Below the pieces are notes generated by a model, which searched no databases, was not told the DNA's origin, and was given only the letters and a program-made list of their open reading frames with translations. A stretch of 29,823 bases of DNA from an uncultured Erythrobacteraceae bacterium (GTDB taxonomy: Bacteria > Pseudomonadota > Alphaproteobacteria > Sphingomonadales > Sphingomonadaceae): NCBI GenBank assembly GCA_946482075.1, contig CAMLQG010000035.1, forward strand, positions 1 to 29,823, given 5' to 3'. Of the stretch, positions 1 through 7,328 are shown one piece after another (the stretch's first letter is position 1; each line of letters begins with the position of its first letter). The position numbers were made by a program, and so were the translations under genes.

Positions 1-1
1 T

Positions 2-484
2 ATCGTGGAAACGGATGATGGTGAAGTGACTGCTCTCGGCACGGCGTTCAACGTGCACCGGACCGGGGATGCGACCACGGTCACTCTGCTCAGGGGGCTG
101 GTGAAAGTGGAGACCAGCCAGCGCGATGACGGACCCGTCGCCATCCTGCGTCCCAATTCGCAAGTGGAGATCAGCCGGCGCGGCGGACTGTCCGATGTTC
201 GCAGCGTGGATGGCGATGCGGCTGTTGCCTGGCGCGGGGGCAGCTATCGATACAACGATACCCCGCTGGCGACGATCGTGAGCGATCTGCGGCGATATTA
301 TCGCAAACCGATCGTGCTGGATTCCGCCGGGCTCGACGAGATGCGCTTCACCGGTGTCGTCAATCTTACGCCCGGGGATATCGAACAATGGCTGACGGGA
401 CTTCAGCACCTGGGCGACATCAAGGTCAGCATTCGTCCTGACATGGTGATCGTCAATCGGAGTTCCGTTCGCGGAACGGACTAG
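2..484 (+). CDS. FecR-like anti-sigma/signal-transduction protein, 3' part only
   Basis: The reading frame is open from the left edge, so the true start and the N-terminal cytoplasmic and membrane parts lie outside the window. The visible 160 residues contain the FecR-domain core (ALGTAFNVHR followed by VTLLRGLVKVE), then a short C-terminal domain (LATIVSDLRRYYRKPIVLD, FTGVVNL) like the secretin/TonB-type domain that ends many FecR proteins. Family knowledge: FecR sits in the inner membrane, senses ligand occupancy of a TonB receptor through the receptor's STN domain, and controls an ECF sigma factor (FecI type). The next gene is exactly such an STN-bearing receptor, which supports the call. 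A FecI-like sigma gene is expected just upstream, outside the window. The assignment is firm at family level; the signal is unknown. Confidence 0.85.
   Translation: MVETDDGEVTALGTAFNVHRTGDATTVTLLRGLVKVETSQRDDGPVAILRPNSQVEISRRGGLSDVRSVDGDAAVAWRGGSYRYNDTPLATIVSDLRRYYRKPIVLDSAGLDEMRFTGVVNLTPGDIEQWLTGLQHLGDIKVSIRPDMVIVNRSSVRGTD
462..477 (+). terminator. Hairpin over the FecR stop region
   Basis: GTTCCG (462-467) and CGGAAC (472-477) form a perfect 6-bp stem around a TTCG loop, ending just before the FecR stop codon. No T-run follows directly, so this is a weak terminator or an mRNA-stabilising stem between fecR and the receptor gene. Confidence 0.3.
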
Positions 485-570
485 ATCTTTCAAAAATCTG
501 ACAATGCCGTTCCCAAAAGAGCTGCGGGCATCGTTTAGACCATAGAACATACATGGGAGGTGTCTGGGGC

Positions 571-3243
571 ATGTTCGAAGCCAACTCTATTCTGCATTCC
601 TGCCGCGTCCGCAGCCTTTGCTGCGCTTCGATCCTGGCGCTGGCCGGCATCAGCTCCACCGCGGCGATGGCGACGCCCGCCTTTGCCGGCACCAGGAACG
701 AAACGAGATTCAGCATACCGAGCGGTTCGCTGGCATCATCGGTGCTGAAGTTCAGCGAGCAGGCGAAAGTCCAGGTCGTCGCCAAGTCGGAAGACCTGAA
801 GGGCCTGCAAGGCAATGCCGTGAATGGCGAATTCACCGCCAGGGAAGCGCTGCGCCGTCTCGTGGGCGATGCGCCGGTGACGACGGAATGGGTCAGTTCG
901 TCCACAGTTGCACTCCGATCGCGCCCGAAGCCGGTGAAGATCTCCGCCAGGCGTTCCGCCCGCATGGCGCAGCCCTCGGAAGAAGAGGCGTCGGCCGGCT
1001 CCGCCCCGCGCGTGGAAGAGGCGGAGATCGTCGTCAGTGCTCGGCGCCGCGAGGAAAACCCGATCAGCACGCCGGTCGTTCTGTCCGCCGTCACTTCGGG
1101 GGATCTGCAGAAGCGGGCCGTTGTCAGCTTCAATGAAGTCGCCCAACTCGTGCCGCAGCTCGTGATCGGCAACTCCCAGAGCGTCCAGGGCGGCAGCATC
1201 TCCCTGCGCGGCATCGGCAGCAGCGAATCCAACCCGTTTGCCGATCAGGCGGTGTCCTTCTCGATCGACGGCATCCAGATCGCGCGCGCCACGGTGCAGC
1301 GGATGGCGCAGATGGATCTGGCGCAGATCGCAGTCTACAAGGGGCCGCAAGCGCTGTTCTTCGGCAAGAACAGTCCGGCCGGCGTCGTGGATATCCAGAC
1401 TGCCGATCCCACCAGCAGTTTTGAAAGCCGGGCCTCGCTTGGCTATGGCTTCAAGGCGCATGAAATCCGGGGCGACGGCTACATCTCGGGCCCGTTGACC
1501 GATACGCTGGGCGCGCGCCTCGCTTTTTTCGGCACGACCATGAAGGGCTATTCGCGCAACACCGCGCCGGAAAGCGCCCTTTACGGACCTGACCGGCGCA
1601 GCGTTCCGCATGATCGGGAGTTCGCGGGCCGGCTTACGCTGAAATTCGAGCCGTCGAGCGATTTCGACGCGCGGCTCAAGGTCAGCTATAACCAACTCAA
1701 GACCGAGGGACCGGCGCAGAACCAGCAACTGGTGGATTGTCCGCTCGGGACCGCCCAGCTTTCTCCACAAGAGGATTGCCGCCCGGACAACAACGTGGTC
1801 AGGCCGGACCTCGGGCCCAAGTTCACGGTGATCGATCCGCGCTACGGCGATGGCGTGCCGTTCCTCAAGCAGCGCCAATGGCTGACCAGCCTGGAAATGA
1901 ACTACAGCCTCTCGGACGTGCTCAAGCTGACGTCGACCACAGGCTACTACTATTCGAGCACCAAATATCGCGACACGCTGAACGGCAGCATGGTCCCGGA
2001 GCGCCTGCTGGCGAACTATCAGGAGTTCAAGGACAAGGAATTTTCCCAGGAACTCAGACTCGCGAGCGATTTCGACGGCCCGTTCAACTTCCTCGTCGGC
2101 GGCTATTATCAATACACCAAACTGTATGACGTGTTCATCGCCGCGATGAACGCGACGACCCCCGTGGTGGTCGCGAACTACAACAACGCCGCGACCCAGA
2201 AAGGCACAGCGCTATCCGGCTTTGCGCAAGTGATGTTCGACATCACCCCGCAGCTCGAGCTTTCGGCGGGTGCACGCTATTCGTATGAAAAGAAGAAGCT
2301 TTCGGGCGAGGTGTTCTACCTGCCCGTCAAAACGCTCGTGCCGCGGCGCAGCTTCGAGGACGTCTCGCCGGAAGTGACGCTGACCTATCGGCCCGACGAC
2401 GATCTGACCTTCTTCGGCGCCTACAAGGAGGGTTTCCTTTCGGGCGGGTTCAACGTCAGCGCGGTCGATCTCACCGCGGACCGTTCCTATGCCCCGCAAT
2501 ATATCAAAGGCGGCGAGATCGGTGCGAAAGCAGCGCTGTTCGACCGGAAGCTGCGTCTGAACATTGCCGCTTACAGCTACCGCGTCACCGGCCTGCAGGT
2601 TCAGTCGCAGGTCGGCATCACCCAGGTGGTGACCAATGCGGGCAAGGCAAAGATCGAAGGCGCGGAATTCGATTTCCGCTGGCAGACCCCGGCCGACGGG
2701 CTCGTCCTCACCGGTGCGCTGGCCTACAACCGCGCGCGATATCAGGTCTATACCGCGCCGTGCTATGCCGGGCAGAGGCCCGCTGAAGGCTGCAATCTCA
2801 ATCCCAATGCGCTGGGCGTGTTCCGCGCGCAGGATCTCGAAGGACGGCCGCTTGTCCGTGCGCCGGAAATCGTCGCAAGCGGTGGGTTCGACTACCAGTT
2901 TCCGATCACCGACGGGCTCAAGCTCGGCTTCAACGGCAATGCGGCTTACACCAGCAAGTTCTTCGCCAATCCGTCGGACCAGCCCGCGAGCCTCCAGACC
3001 GGCTACTGGCTGGTCGATGCCGGGATCACGCTGGCGGCCGCCGATGATGGCTGGAAGCTCGACCTGATCGGCCGCAACCTCACCAACGAATATTACATCA
3101 CGCGCGCCAATGACGTGACGTTCACCGGTAGCGGCACCGGCACTCCGGCGGGCATCCATGCGGATGTTTCGGCGGTGCCGTCGCGAGGGCGCGAGATCAT
3201 GCTGCGCGCGACGATCAATTTCGGCGGCCTTCTGAGCCGCTGA
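571..3243 (+). CDS. TonB-dependent receptor with STN signalling domain (FecA type)
   Basis: An 890-residue outer-membrane active transporter. I chose ATG 571 over the in-frame ATG 553 because GGGAGG at 555-560 sits 10 bases before 571 and would lie inside the gene with the earlier start. A signal peptide covers about residues 1-39 (ends ATPAFA). An STN domain follows (about 46-116, starting FSIPSGSLASSVLKFSEQA), then a TonB-box-like AEIVVSARR at 151-159. The plug is at about 165-280, with SLRGIG and the hallmark VYKGPQALFFGKNSPAGV. A long beta-barrel ends in the usual aromatic-rich strand. The STN domain together with the adjacent fecR predicts cell-surface signalling, so the gene may be induced by its own substrate through FecI/FecR. 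The MFS gene begins 31 bp downstream, probably in the same operon. The substrate is unknown; the neighbours suggest an organic compound rather than a siderophore, but that is inference. Confidence 0.95.
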   Translation: MFEANSILHSCRVRSLCCASILALAGISSTAAMATPAFAGTRNETRFSIPSGSLASSVLKFSEQAKVQVVAKSEDLKGLQGNAVNGEFTAREALRRLVGDAPVTTEWVSSSTVALRSRPKPVKISARRSARMAQPSEEEASAGSAPRVEEAEIVVSARRREENPISTPVVLSAVTSGDLQKRAVVSFNEVAQLVPQLVIGNSQSVQGGSISLRGIGSSESNPFADQAVSFSIDGIQIARATVQRMAQMDLAQIAVYKGPQALFFGKNSPAGVVDIQTADPTSSFESRASLGYGFKAHEIRGDGYISGPLTDTLGARLAFFGTTMKGYSRNTAPESALYGPDRRSVPHDREFAGRLTLKFEPSSDFDARLKVSYNQLKTEGPAQNQQLVDCPLGTAQLSPQEDCRPDNNVVRPDLGPKFTVIDPRYGDGVPFLKQRQWLTSLEMNYSLSDVLKLTSTTGYYYSSTKYRDTLNGSMVPERLLANYQEFKDKEFSQELRLASDFDGPFNFLVGGYYQYTKLYDVFIAAMNATTPVVVANYNNAATQKGTALSGFAQVMFDITPQLELSAGARYSYEKKKLSGEVFYLPVKTLVPRRSFEDVSPEVTLTYRPDDDLTFFGAYKEGFLSGGFNVSAVDLTADRSYAPQYIKGGEIGAKAALFDRKLRLNIAAYSYRVTGLQVQSQVGITQVVTNAGKAKIEGAEFDFRWQTPADGLVLTGALAYNRARYQVYTAPCYAGQRPAEGCNLNPNALGVFRAQDLEGRPLVRAPEIVASGGFDYQFPITDGLKLGFNGNAAYTSKFFANPSDQPASLQTGYWLVDAGITLAAADDGWKLDLIGRNLTNEYYITRANDVTFTGSGTGTPAGIHADVSAVPSRGREIMLRATINFGGLLSR

Positions 3244-3274
3244 TTGCGCTCACCGAGCCGGGAACAGCTGTTCG

Positions 3275-4651
3275 ATGGATGGTGAAGCCGTTCCCGGCGA
3301 TGCGGAAACCGGCCTCGGGTCTCCGGAGAGGAGCGCCCGGCTGGTCCTCTCCTTGCTCCTGCTGAGCTACACGGTGAGCTATGTCGACCGGACGGCGCTC
3401 GGTATCCTGCAGGAACAGCTCAAATACGATCTCGACCTGACCGATTGGCATCTGGGGCTGATGAGCGGCCCGGCCTTCGCCTTGCTCTATGCCGCCACGG
3501 GCATACCGATCGCACGCCTGGCCGAACGCTTCGATCGTCGTATCATCCTCTCCACCTGCCTGATCGTATGGTCCGGGATGACGATGGCCTGCGGCGCGGC
3601 GGCCGGCTTCTTTCAGATGTTCCTGGCGCGGATGGGCGTCGGCGTGGGCGAAGCCGGCGGCAATCCCGTCGCGCATTCGCTTATCGCGGATATCTTTCCG
3701 GCCGAAAAGCGGGGCCGTGCCATCGCCCTCTATTCGCTGGGAGCGCCCGCCGGTGCGTTTCTCGGCGCAGCGCTGGTCGGCTGGATGGCGGAAGTCTGGG
3801 ACTGGCGGCATGTGTTCCTGATGCTGGGCCCGCCAGGGTTCGTCCTCGCACTGGCGGTATGGTTCCTCGTCCCCGACATCCGCCGCGGCACTTTCGAAAC
3901 CGCTGCCGGTGAGGAGACCCCACCGGCCTTCATGGCTGTTCTGCGCCAGTTGCTGATGCTGCGATCATTTCGGCACGCGGTGGCGGGCGCATCGATCGTC
4001 GTCCTCGTAGGCTATGGCGTCGCATCGTTCCTACCGCCCTATCTCATCCGCCGGCACGGGTTCGACATGGGCGAGGTCGGCTTGCTCGCCGGGCTCGTCA
4101 ACGGCGTCGCAGCTGCGTTGGGGACCTTGGCCGGTGGCTATTGGGGCGACAGGCTTTCGGCGCGGGACCGCAGCTATCTGGGTTTCGTGCCCGCCATATC
4201 GGTCTTTCTTGCCGGGCCGCTACTGGTGGCGGGCTTCGTGATCCCGGACGGGATGGGGTCGATCCTGTGCATCTTTCTGGGGACGATGCTGATCTACGGT
4301 TATATCGGGCCTACTTTCGCATTGGTGCATGCTCTCTCGTCGGCCCGTAGCCGGGCGACCGCAGCCGCCATCTTCTATCTCGTCATCAATCTAGTCGGCA
4401 TGGGTCTCGGCCCGCCGCTGATCGGGGCGCTGAGCGATATGCTTACCCTCCATGCCTTTCCGGGGTCCACGGATCAGTTCGGCGCGCTGTGCACGCAAGG
4501 CAAGGCAAGCGCGCTGATCGAAACGTGCCGTGAAGCGGGAGCATCCGGGCTGACGCATGCCCTGATCATCATCAGCGTCTTGCTCTTCTGGGCCTCGCTC
4601 CATTTCTGGCTGACTGGCCGATCCTGCGCCTCGACGAACGGAGGCAGCTAA
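3275..4651 (+). CDS. MFS transporter, spinster-like
   Basis: A 458-residue inner-membrane carrier of the major facilitator superfamily. TM1 (about 22-37) runs into YVDRTALGILQEQLKYDL, which matches the NYxDR-type start of spinster-like carriers. A motif-A-like loop GIPIARLAERFDRR lies at 76-89, and the GVGVGEAGGNP segment is typical of TM4 in this subgroup. About twelve hydrophobic segments are visible. It starts 31 bp after the TonB receptor and likely moves the same substrate across the inner membrane once the receptor has brought it into the periplasm. The ribosome-binding site before ATG 3275 is weak (GGGAA about 10 bases upstream), so translation may depend partly on the upstream gene. 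Substrate unknown. Confidence 0.9.
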   Translation: MDGEAVPGDAETGLGSPERSARLVLSLLLLSYTVSYVDRTALGILQEQLKYDLDLTDWHLGLMSGPAFALLYAATGIPIARLAERFDRRIILSTCLIVWSGMTMACGAAAGFFQMFLARMGVGVGEAGGNPVAHSLIADIFPAEKRGRAIALYSLGAPAGAFLGAALVGWMAEVWDWRHVFLMLGPPGFVLALAVWFLVPDIRRGTFETAAGEETPPAFMAVLRQLLMLRSFRHAVAGASIVVLVGYGVASFLPPYLIRRHGFDMGEVGLLAGLVNGVAAALGTLAGGYWGDRLSARDRSYLGFVPAISVFLAGPLLVAGFVIPDGMGSILCIFLGTMLIYGYIGPTFALVHALSSARSRATAAAIFYLVINLVGMGLGPPLIGALSDMLTLHAFPGSTDQFGALCTQGKASALIETCREAGASGLTHALIIISVLLFWASLHFWLTGRSCASTNGGS

Positions 4652-4701
4652 TTTCTCGGCGCCGGGACCGATCCGCCGCCAGAGCGTCAGCCTCCCTGCC
4701 A

Positions 4702-5586
4702 TTACAAGCTCAGACGTCTGTTCAATACGGTACTCCGCAAGTCGCGCAGGGCGCCGGGGGTGCGTCCGACAAAATGCCGGATTTCCCGGATCATGTGTGA
4801 TTGGTCGTAATAATAGTCCGCGACGCGAGAGAGCTGCGTGTCCGAAGCGTTGGGATCGGAGAGCACGACAGCGGCCTTGAGTGCTCTGGTCTTTCTCAAG
4901 AGCATCTGCGGCGGAAGCCCGAAATAGCGCTTGGAAAGCCGCTGGATCTGGCGCTCCGAATACCCGATCTCTTGCGGGAGAGTGGCGAGATCCCAACCCT
5001 GTCCTTTGGACAGCCAGTCCCGCATACGGGATACGAACCGCATATGTGCAGGCGGCAAATTGCGCAGTCTGGGCTGAATGAACCCGGCCAGCATTTCAAC
5101 AATGACCTCTGCGGTACACTCTTCCTCCCACCAGGCGATGCTTGCTTCCCGCGCGAGGTCGCCGGTGGCGGCGGATCCCAAATGATCGGCTGCGGGAAAA
5201 ACCCGGTTCCCGTCATCATGGGCATCCAGACCGGTGAGAGCCGCCCAGCCGAGGGGAGTCAGCGCTGCTCCCACGGTCAGAAACCCCCCTTCGACAAAAT
5301 AGCGGGTGGCGCAGGAGCACGGTGCGAGCAAGCCGATCGCGGGAAGAGGATCACGATGGCCCGCTGGAAAGGCGAAGAAGCCATCGCCTTGCAGAACGAT
5401 CAGAAGATGGCTTGCATAAGAGGGATGCATATCGACCACGTATCGCTCATCGCAGCGGAACTCGTGGAAGGTCGCGACAAAAGGGCGCAGTGGTTCCGGG
5501 GCCGGAATATTGCGTTGGAGGAACGCCGCAGGGTCGGTGAGCGGCAAGCGCGAGAGGGCATCATCGCTGAAAGTGAAGAGTGACAT
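4702..5586 (-). CDS. AraC-family transcriptional regulator
   Basis: A 294-residue regulator. The C-terminal AraC double helix-turn-helix spans about 198-282 (WDLATLPQEIGYSERQIQR, then the second HTH SRVADYYYDQSHMIREIRHF and GRTPGALR). The N-terminal part (about 20-120, HPSYASHLLIVLQGDGFFAFPAG) looks like the beta-rich ligand-sensing domain common in this family. The start is set by GGGAGG seven bases before the ATG at 5586. It is convergent with the MFS gene (50 bp between the stops). It may control the receptor/carrier operon or the flavin-enzyme operon; the effector cannot be told from sequence. Confidence 0.9.
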   Translation of the reverse strand: MSLFTFSDDALSRLPLTDPAAFLQRNIPAPEPLRPFVATFHEFRCDERYVVDMHPSYASHLLIVLQGDGFFAFPAGHRDPLPAIGLLAPCSCATRYFVEGGFLTVGAALTPLGWAALTGLDAHDDGNRVFPAADHLGSAATGDLAREASIAWWEEECTAEVIVEMLAGFIQPRLRNLPPAHMRFVSRMRDWLSKGQGWDLATLPQEIGYSERQIQRLSKRYFGLPPQMLLRKTRALKAAVVLSDPNASDTQLSRVADYYYDQSHMIREIRHFVGRTPGALRDLRSTVLNRRLSL

Positions 5587-5964
5587 GAAGCCGCCTCCCG
5601 ATCTTGGTTTCTTTTGCCGCCCCTACACCTTTTATTGAAGACACAGCCAGAGAAGAGAAAAACGTATGAACCGAAAGTTGAATCCGCTGGTTGAAAAGGC
5701 AGTATAGGCGCGCTCGTCTGTTCGCACTTGGTGTCTATGCGGCGCGAGAGAGGGCATCTGGCTTGATTTCCATGGGATGGATTTGTGTCCGTGTAGAGTC
5801 CTGGCCGGAGGATGCCACCCCATTTTCAGCTATTTCGGAAAGGCCTCTGGCCTCAGCGATCCGATGGCTGGAGCAACCGGTCTTCGAACATTTGGGAACA
5901 GCGATAGGGCTCGCCGAAGGGATCGTAACCGTCTGAGCATTGATGACTTCTCGCCATGCTCAAA
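5587..5964. other. 378-bp intergenic stretch, no recognised gene
   Basis: This lies between two minus-strand AraC genes and must hold the promoter of the 4702-5586 regulator; the 80 bp next to that gene are AT-richer than the surroundings. The small open frames here (a minus frame at 5632-5823 and plus frames at 5691-5936 and 5777-6025) have no ribosome-binding site or recognisable protein and look like chance. No convincing repeat or RNA was seen. Confidence 0.4.
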
Positions 5965-6945
5965 CTATCTCGCTTGTATCGACTTCGCACGAGCTAATTT
6001 TGGCGGAATGCCAAATTGTGAGTGATAAGATTTGCTGAAATGGGAGGCGCTTTTGAAGCCCACCATATAGGCGATATCAATGACATTGAAATGTGCGAAG
6101 GATACGTCCGTCAGCCATTCATGCGCCTGGTTGAGCCGAATTTTCCGGAGAGTATGGCTGAACGTCAGATTGTGGTTCTTCAGAGTATAATGAATGTATC
6201 GCCGGGACATATTGCAGCCATTTGCGACATGCTCGACCAAAAGGCCCTGGACGGACATGTTCTCCCGTATGAATGCGAGGATCTTTTCGCACTGGGCGTG
6301 CTGTGCGCCTCTTTTCAGATCATCCGCGGCATGCTGCCTGATGTAGCTGAACAGCGTTTCGAGAAGGGTGAGGGTCAAGTTGTTGGCCACCTGCGCGCTC
6401 AAGGCGGACGCTTCCTGCGCGAGGTTGAGAAAAGTATCCCGGACCACGCGCGCGGTGCCCTGGTCGGCCGGGAAGGGTTTCGCACACAGGCGGTCGATTT
6501 CCGGCAGGAATGTGCGCATCATGTGTTTGGGAACAATGATGTGAAGCTGGCTGCAGTTTTCGCCGGCCAGGCCATTGAGCGCCTTGATATGGAAGGGCCG
6601 GTCGCCGTAGGTGATGACCATCTCCTGCACCGAGACGGGCGTGCCGTTGGCTTCATCCTGCGTGACACGCAGGCTGCCCTGGAGAGGAAACCAGATCACG
6701 TAAAGATTGCTCGGGCCGTTGCGGATATGCCGCCAGGTTCGCCGCACGCCGAGAGGGCAGCCCGTAAAGCGGGCGACGGGAACCGCGCCGGAGCTGGCGG
6801 TGGATAGATGGAATGAGCGATTTTTCGGACTCAGGTCAAGCGCATAGGATTCCGCTTCGTAATAATCCCGAGCAAAAATCTCTCCAAATTCCTGCTCTGA
6901 GGATGCCGATTCCGATATTCCCATGTTGAATGTTGCTCTTTTCAT
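5965..6945 (-). CDS. AraC-family regulator with AraC-binding-like N-terminal domain
   Basis: A 326-residue regulator. The N-terminal sensing domain (about 40-200) contains YVIWFPLQGSLRVTQ and MVITYGDRPFHI, the pattern of the AraC-binding-like domain seen with aromatic- or steroid-type effectors. The C-terminal double HTH (about 222-322) contains CNMSRRYIHYTLK and VIDIAYMVGFKSASHFSKSY, then FGIPPKLAR. No good ribosome-binding site precedes ATG 6945; the second methionine (6924) is an alternative start. The gene is divergent from the TonB receptor at 7329. A direct repeat with 21-bp spacing lies just upstream of its start, which suggests autoregulation and possibly control of the receptor. Base composition here is lower in GC than the flanking genes. 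Confidence 0.9.
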   Translation of the reverse strand: MKRATFNMGISESASSEQEFGEIFARDYYEAESYALDLSPKNRSFHLSTASSGAVPVARFTGCPLGVRRTWRHIRNGPSNLYVIWFPLQGSLRVTQDEANGTPVSVQEMVITYGDRPFHIKALNGLAGENCSQLHIIVPKHMMRTFLPEIDRLCAKPFPADQGTARVVRDTFLNLAQEASALSAQVANNLTLTLLETLFSYIRQHAADDLKRGAQHAQCEKILAFIRENMSVQGLLVEHVANGCNMSRRYIHYTLKNHNLTFSHTLRKIRLNQAHEWLTDVSFAHFNVIDIAYMVGFKSASHFSKSYHSQFGIPPKLARAKSIQAR

Positions 6946-6953
6946 AAGATCAA

Positions 6954-6983
6954 TTGTTCAACAGTGAACAAAATATGTTCAAC
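6954..6983. promoter_or_regulatory. Putative AraC-type operator: direct repeat plus dyad
   Basis: TGTTCAAC occurs at 6955-6962 and again at 6976-6983, exactly 21 bp apart (two helical turns). TTGTTCA (6954-6960) and TGAACAA (6965-6971) also form a perfect 7-bp inverted repeat around ACAG. AraC-family proteins commonly bind direct repeats about two turns apart. The site lies 10-38 bp upstream of the minus-strand AraC start, so an autoregulatory operator is the simplest reading. Confidence 0.55.
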
Positions 6984-7328
6984 TCATATTGGTCTATTAT
7001 CGGAGATAGCACGGTTTCGATCGTGTTGGATCGACCATGTGCACGATTGATATCGCTGGCGCGCATATCGCGTCCCACCCTAACGCCGGAACTTTCCGTT
7101 GGAAGACCGATGTGGTGTGTATGTCACAGTCTGTGGGCAAACGGATGCTACTTCCGCGTTTCTGCGCTTCCCCGCAATTTTCGTTGCGCGCAGTGGCCCA
7201 GCCAGATCGACGCAGGTGATAGCCGCTCGACACTGGCGGCGCGGGATCGAACCGGCCCACCATGCACAGATTTTCTCTTCAAATTCAGCATTATGTGCAA
7301 TGCCACGCAATCGGGGAGGTAGATACAA
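6984..7328. other. Long leader region of the second TonB receptor
   Basis: There is 345 bp between the operator-like repeats and the receptor start, with no supported gene. A small hairpin CGCAA-N6-TTGCG lies at 7173-7188. No clear sigma-70 promoter was found by eye. The length leaves room for a promoter, activator sites and a long 5' leader. Confidence 0.35.

Noticed and set aside
736..2112. Long minus-strand open frame opposite the first TonB receptor
   Set aside because: It is a GC-rich antisense shadow with no ribosome-binding site or protein motif, wholly inside a convincing receptor gene.
5632..5936. Small open frames between the two AraC genes
   Set aside because: No ribosome-binding site, hydrophobic pattern or recognisable motif; several overlap each other on both strands.
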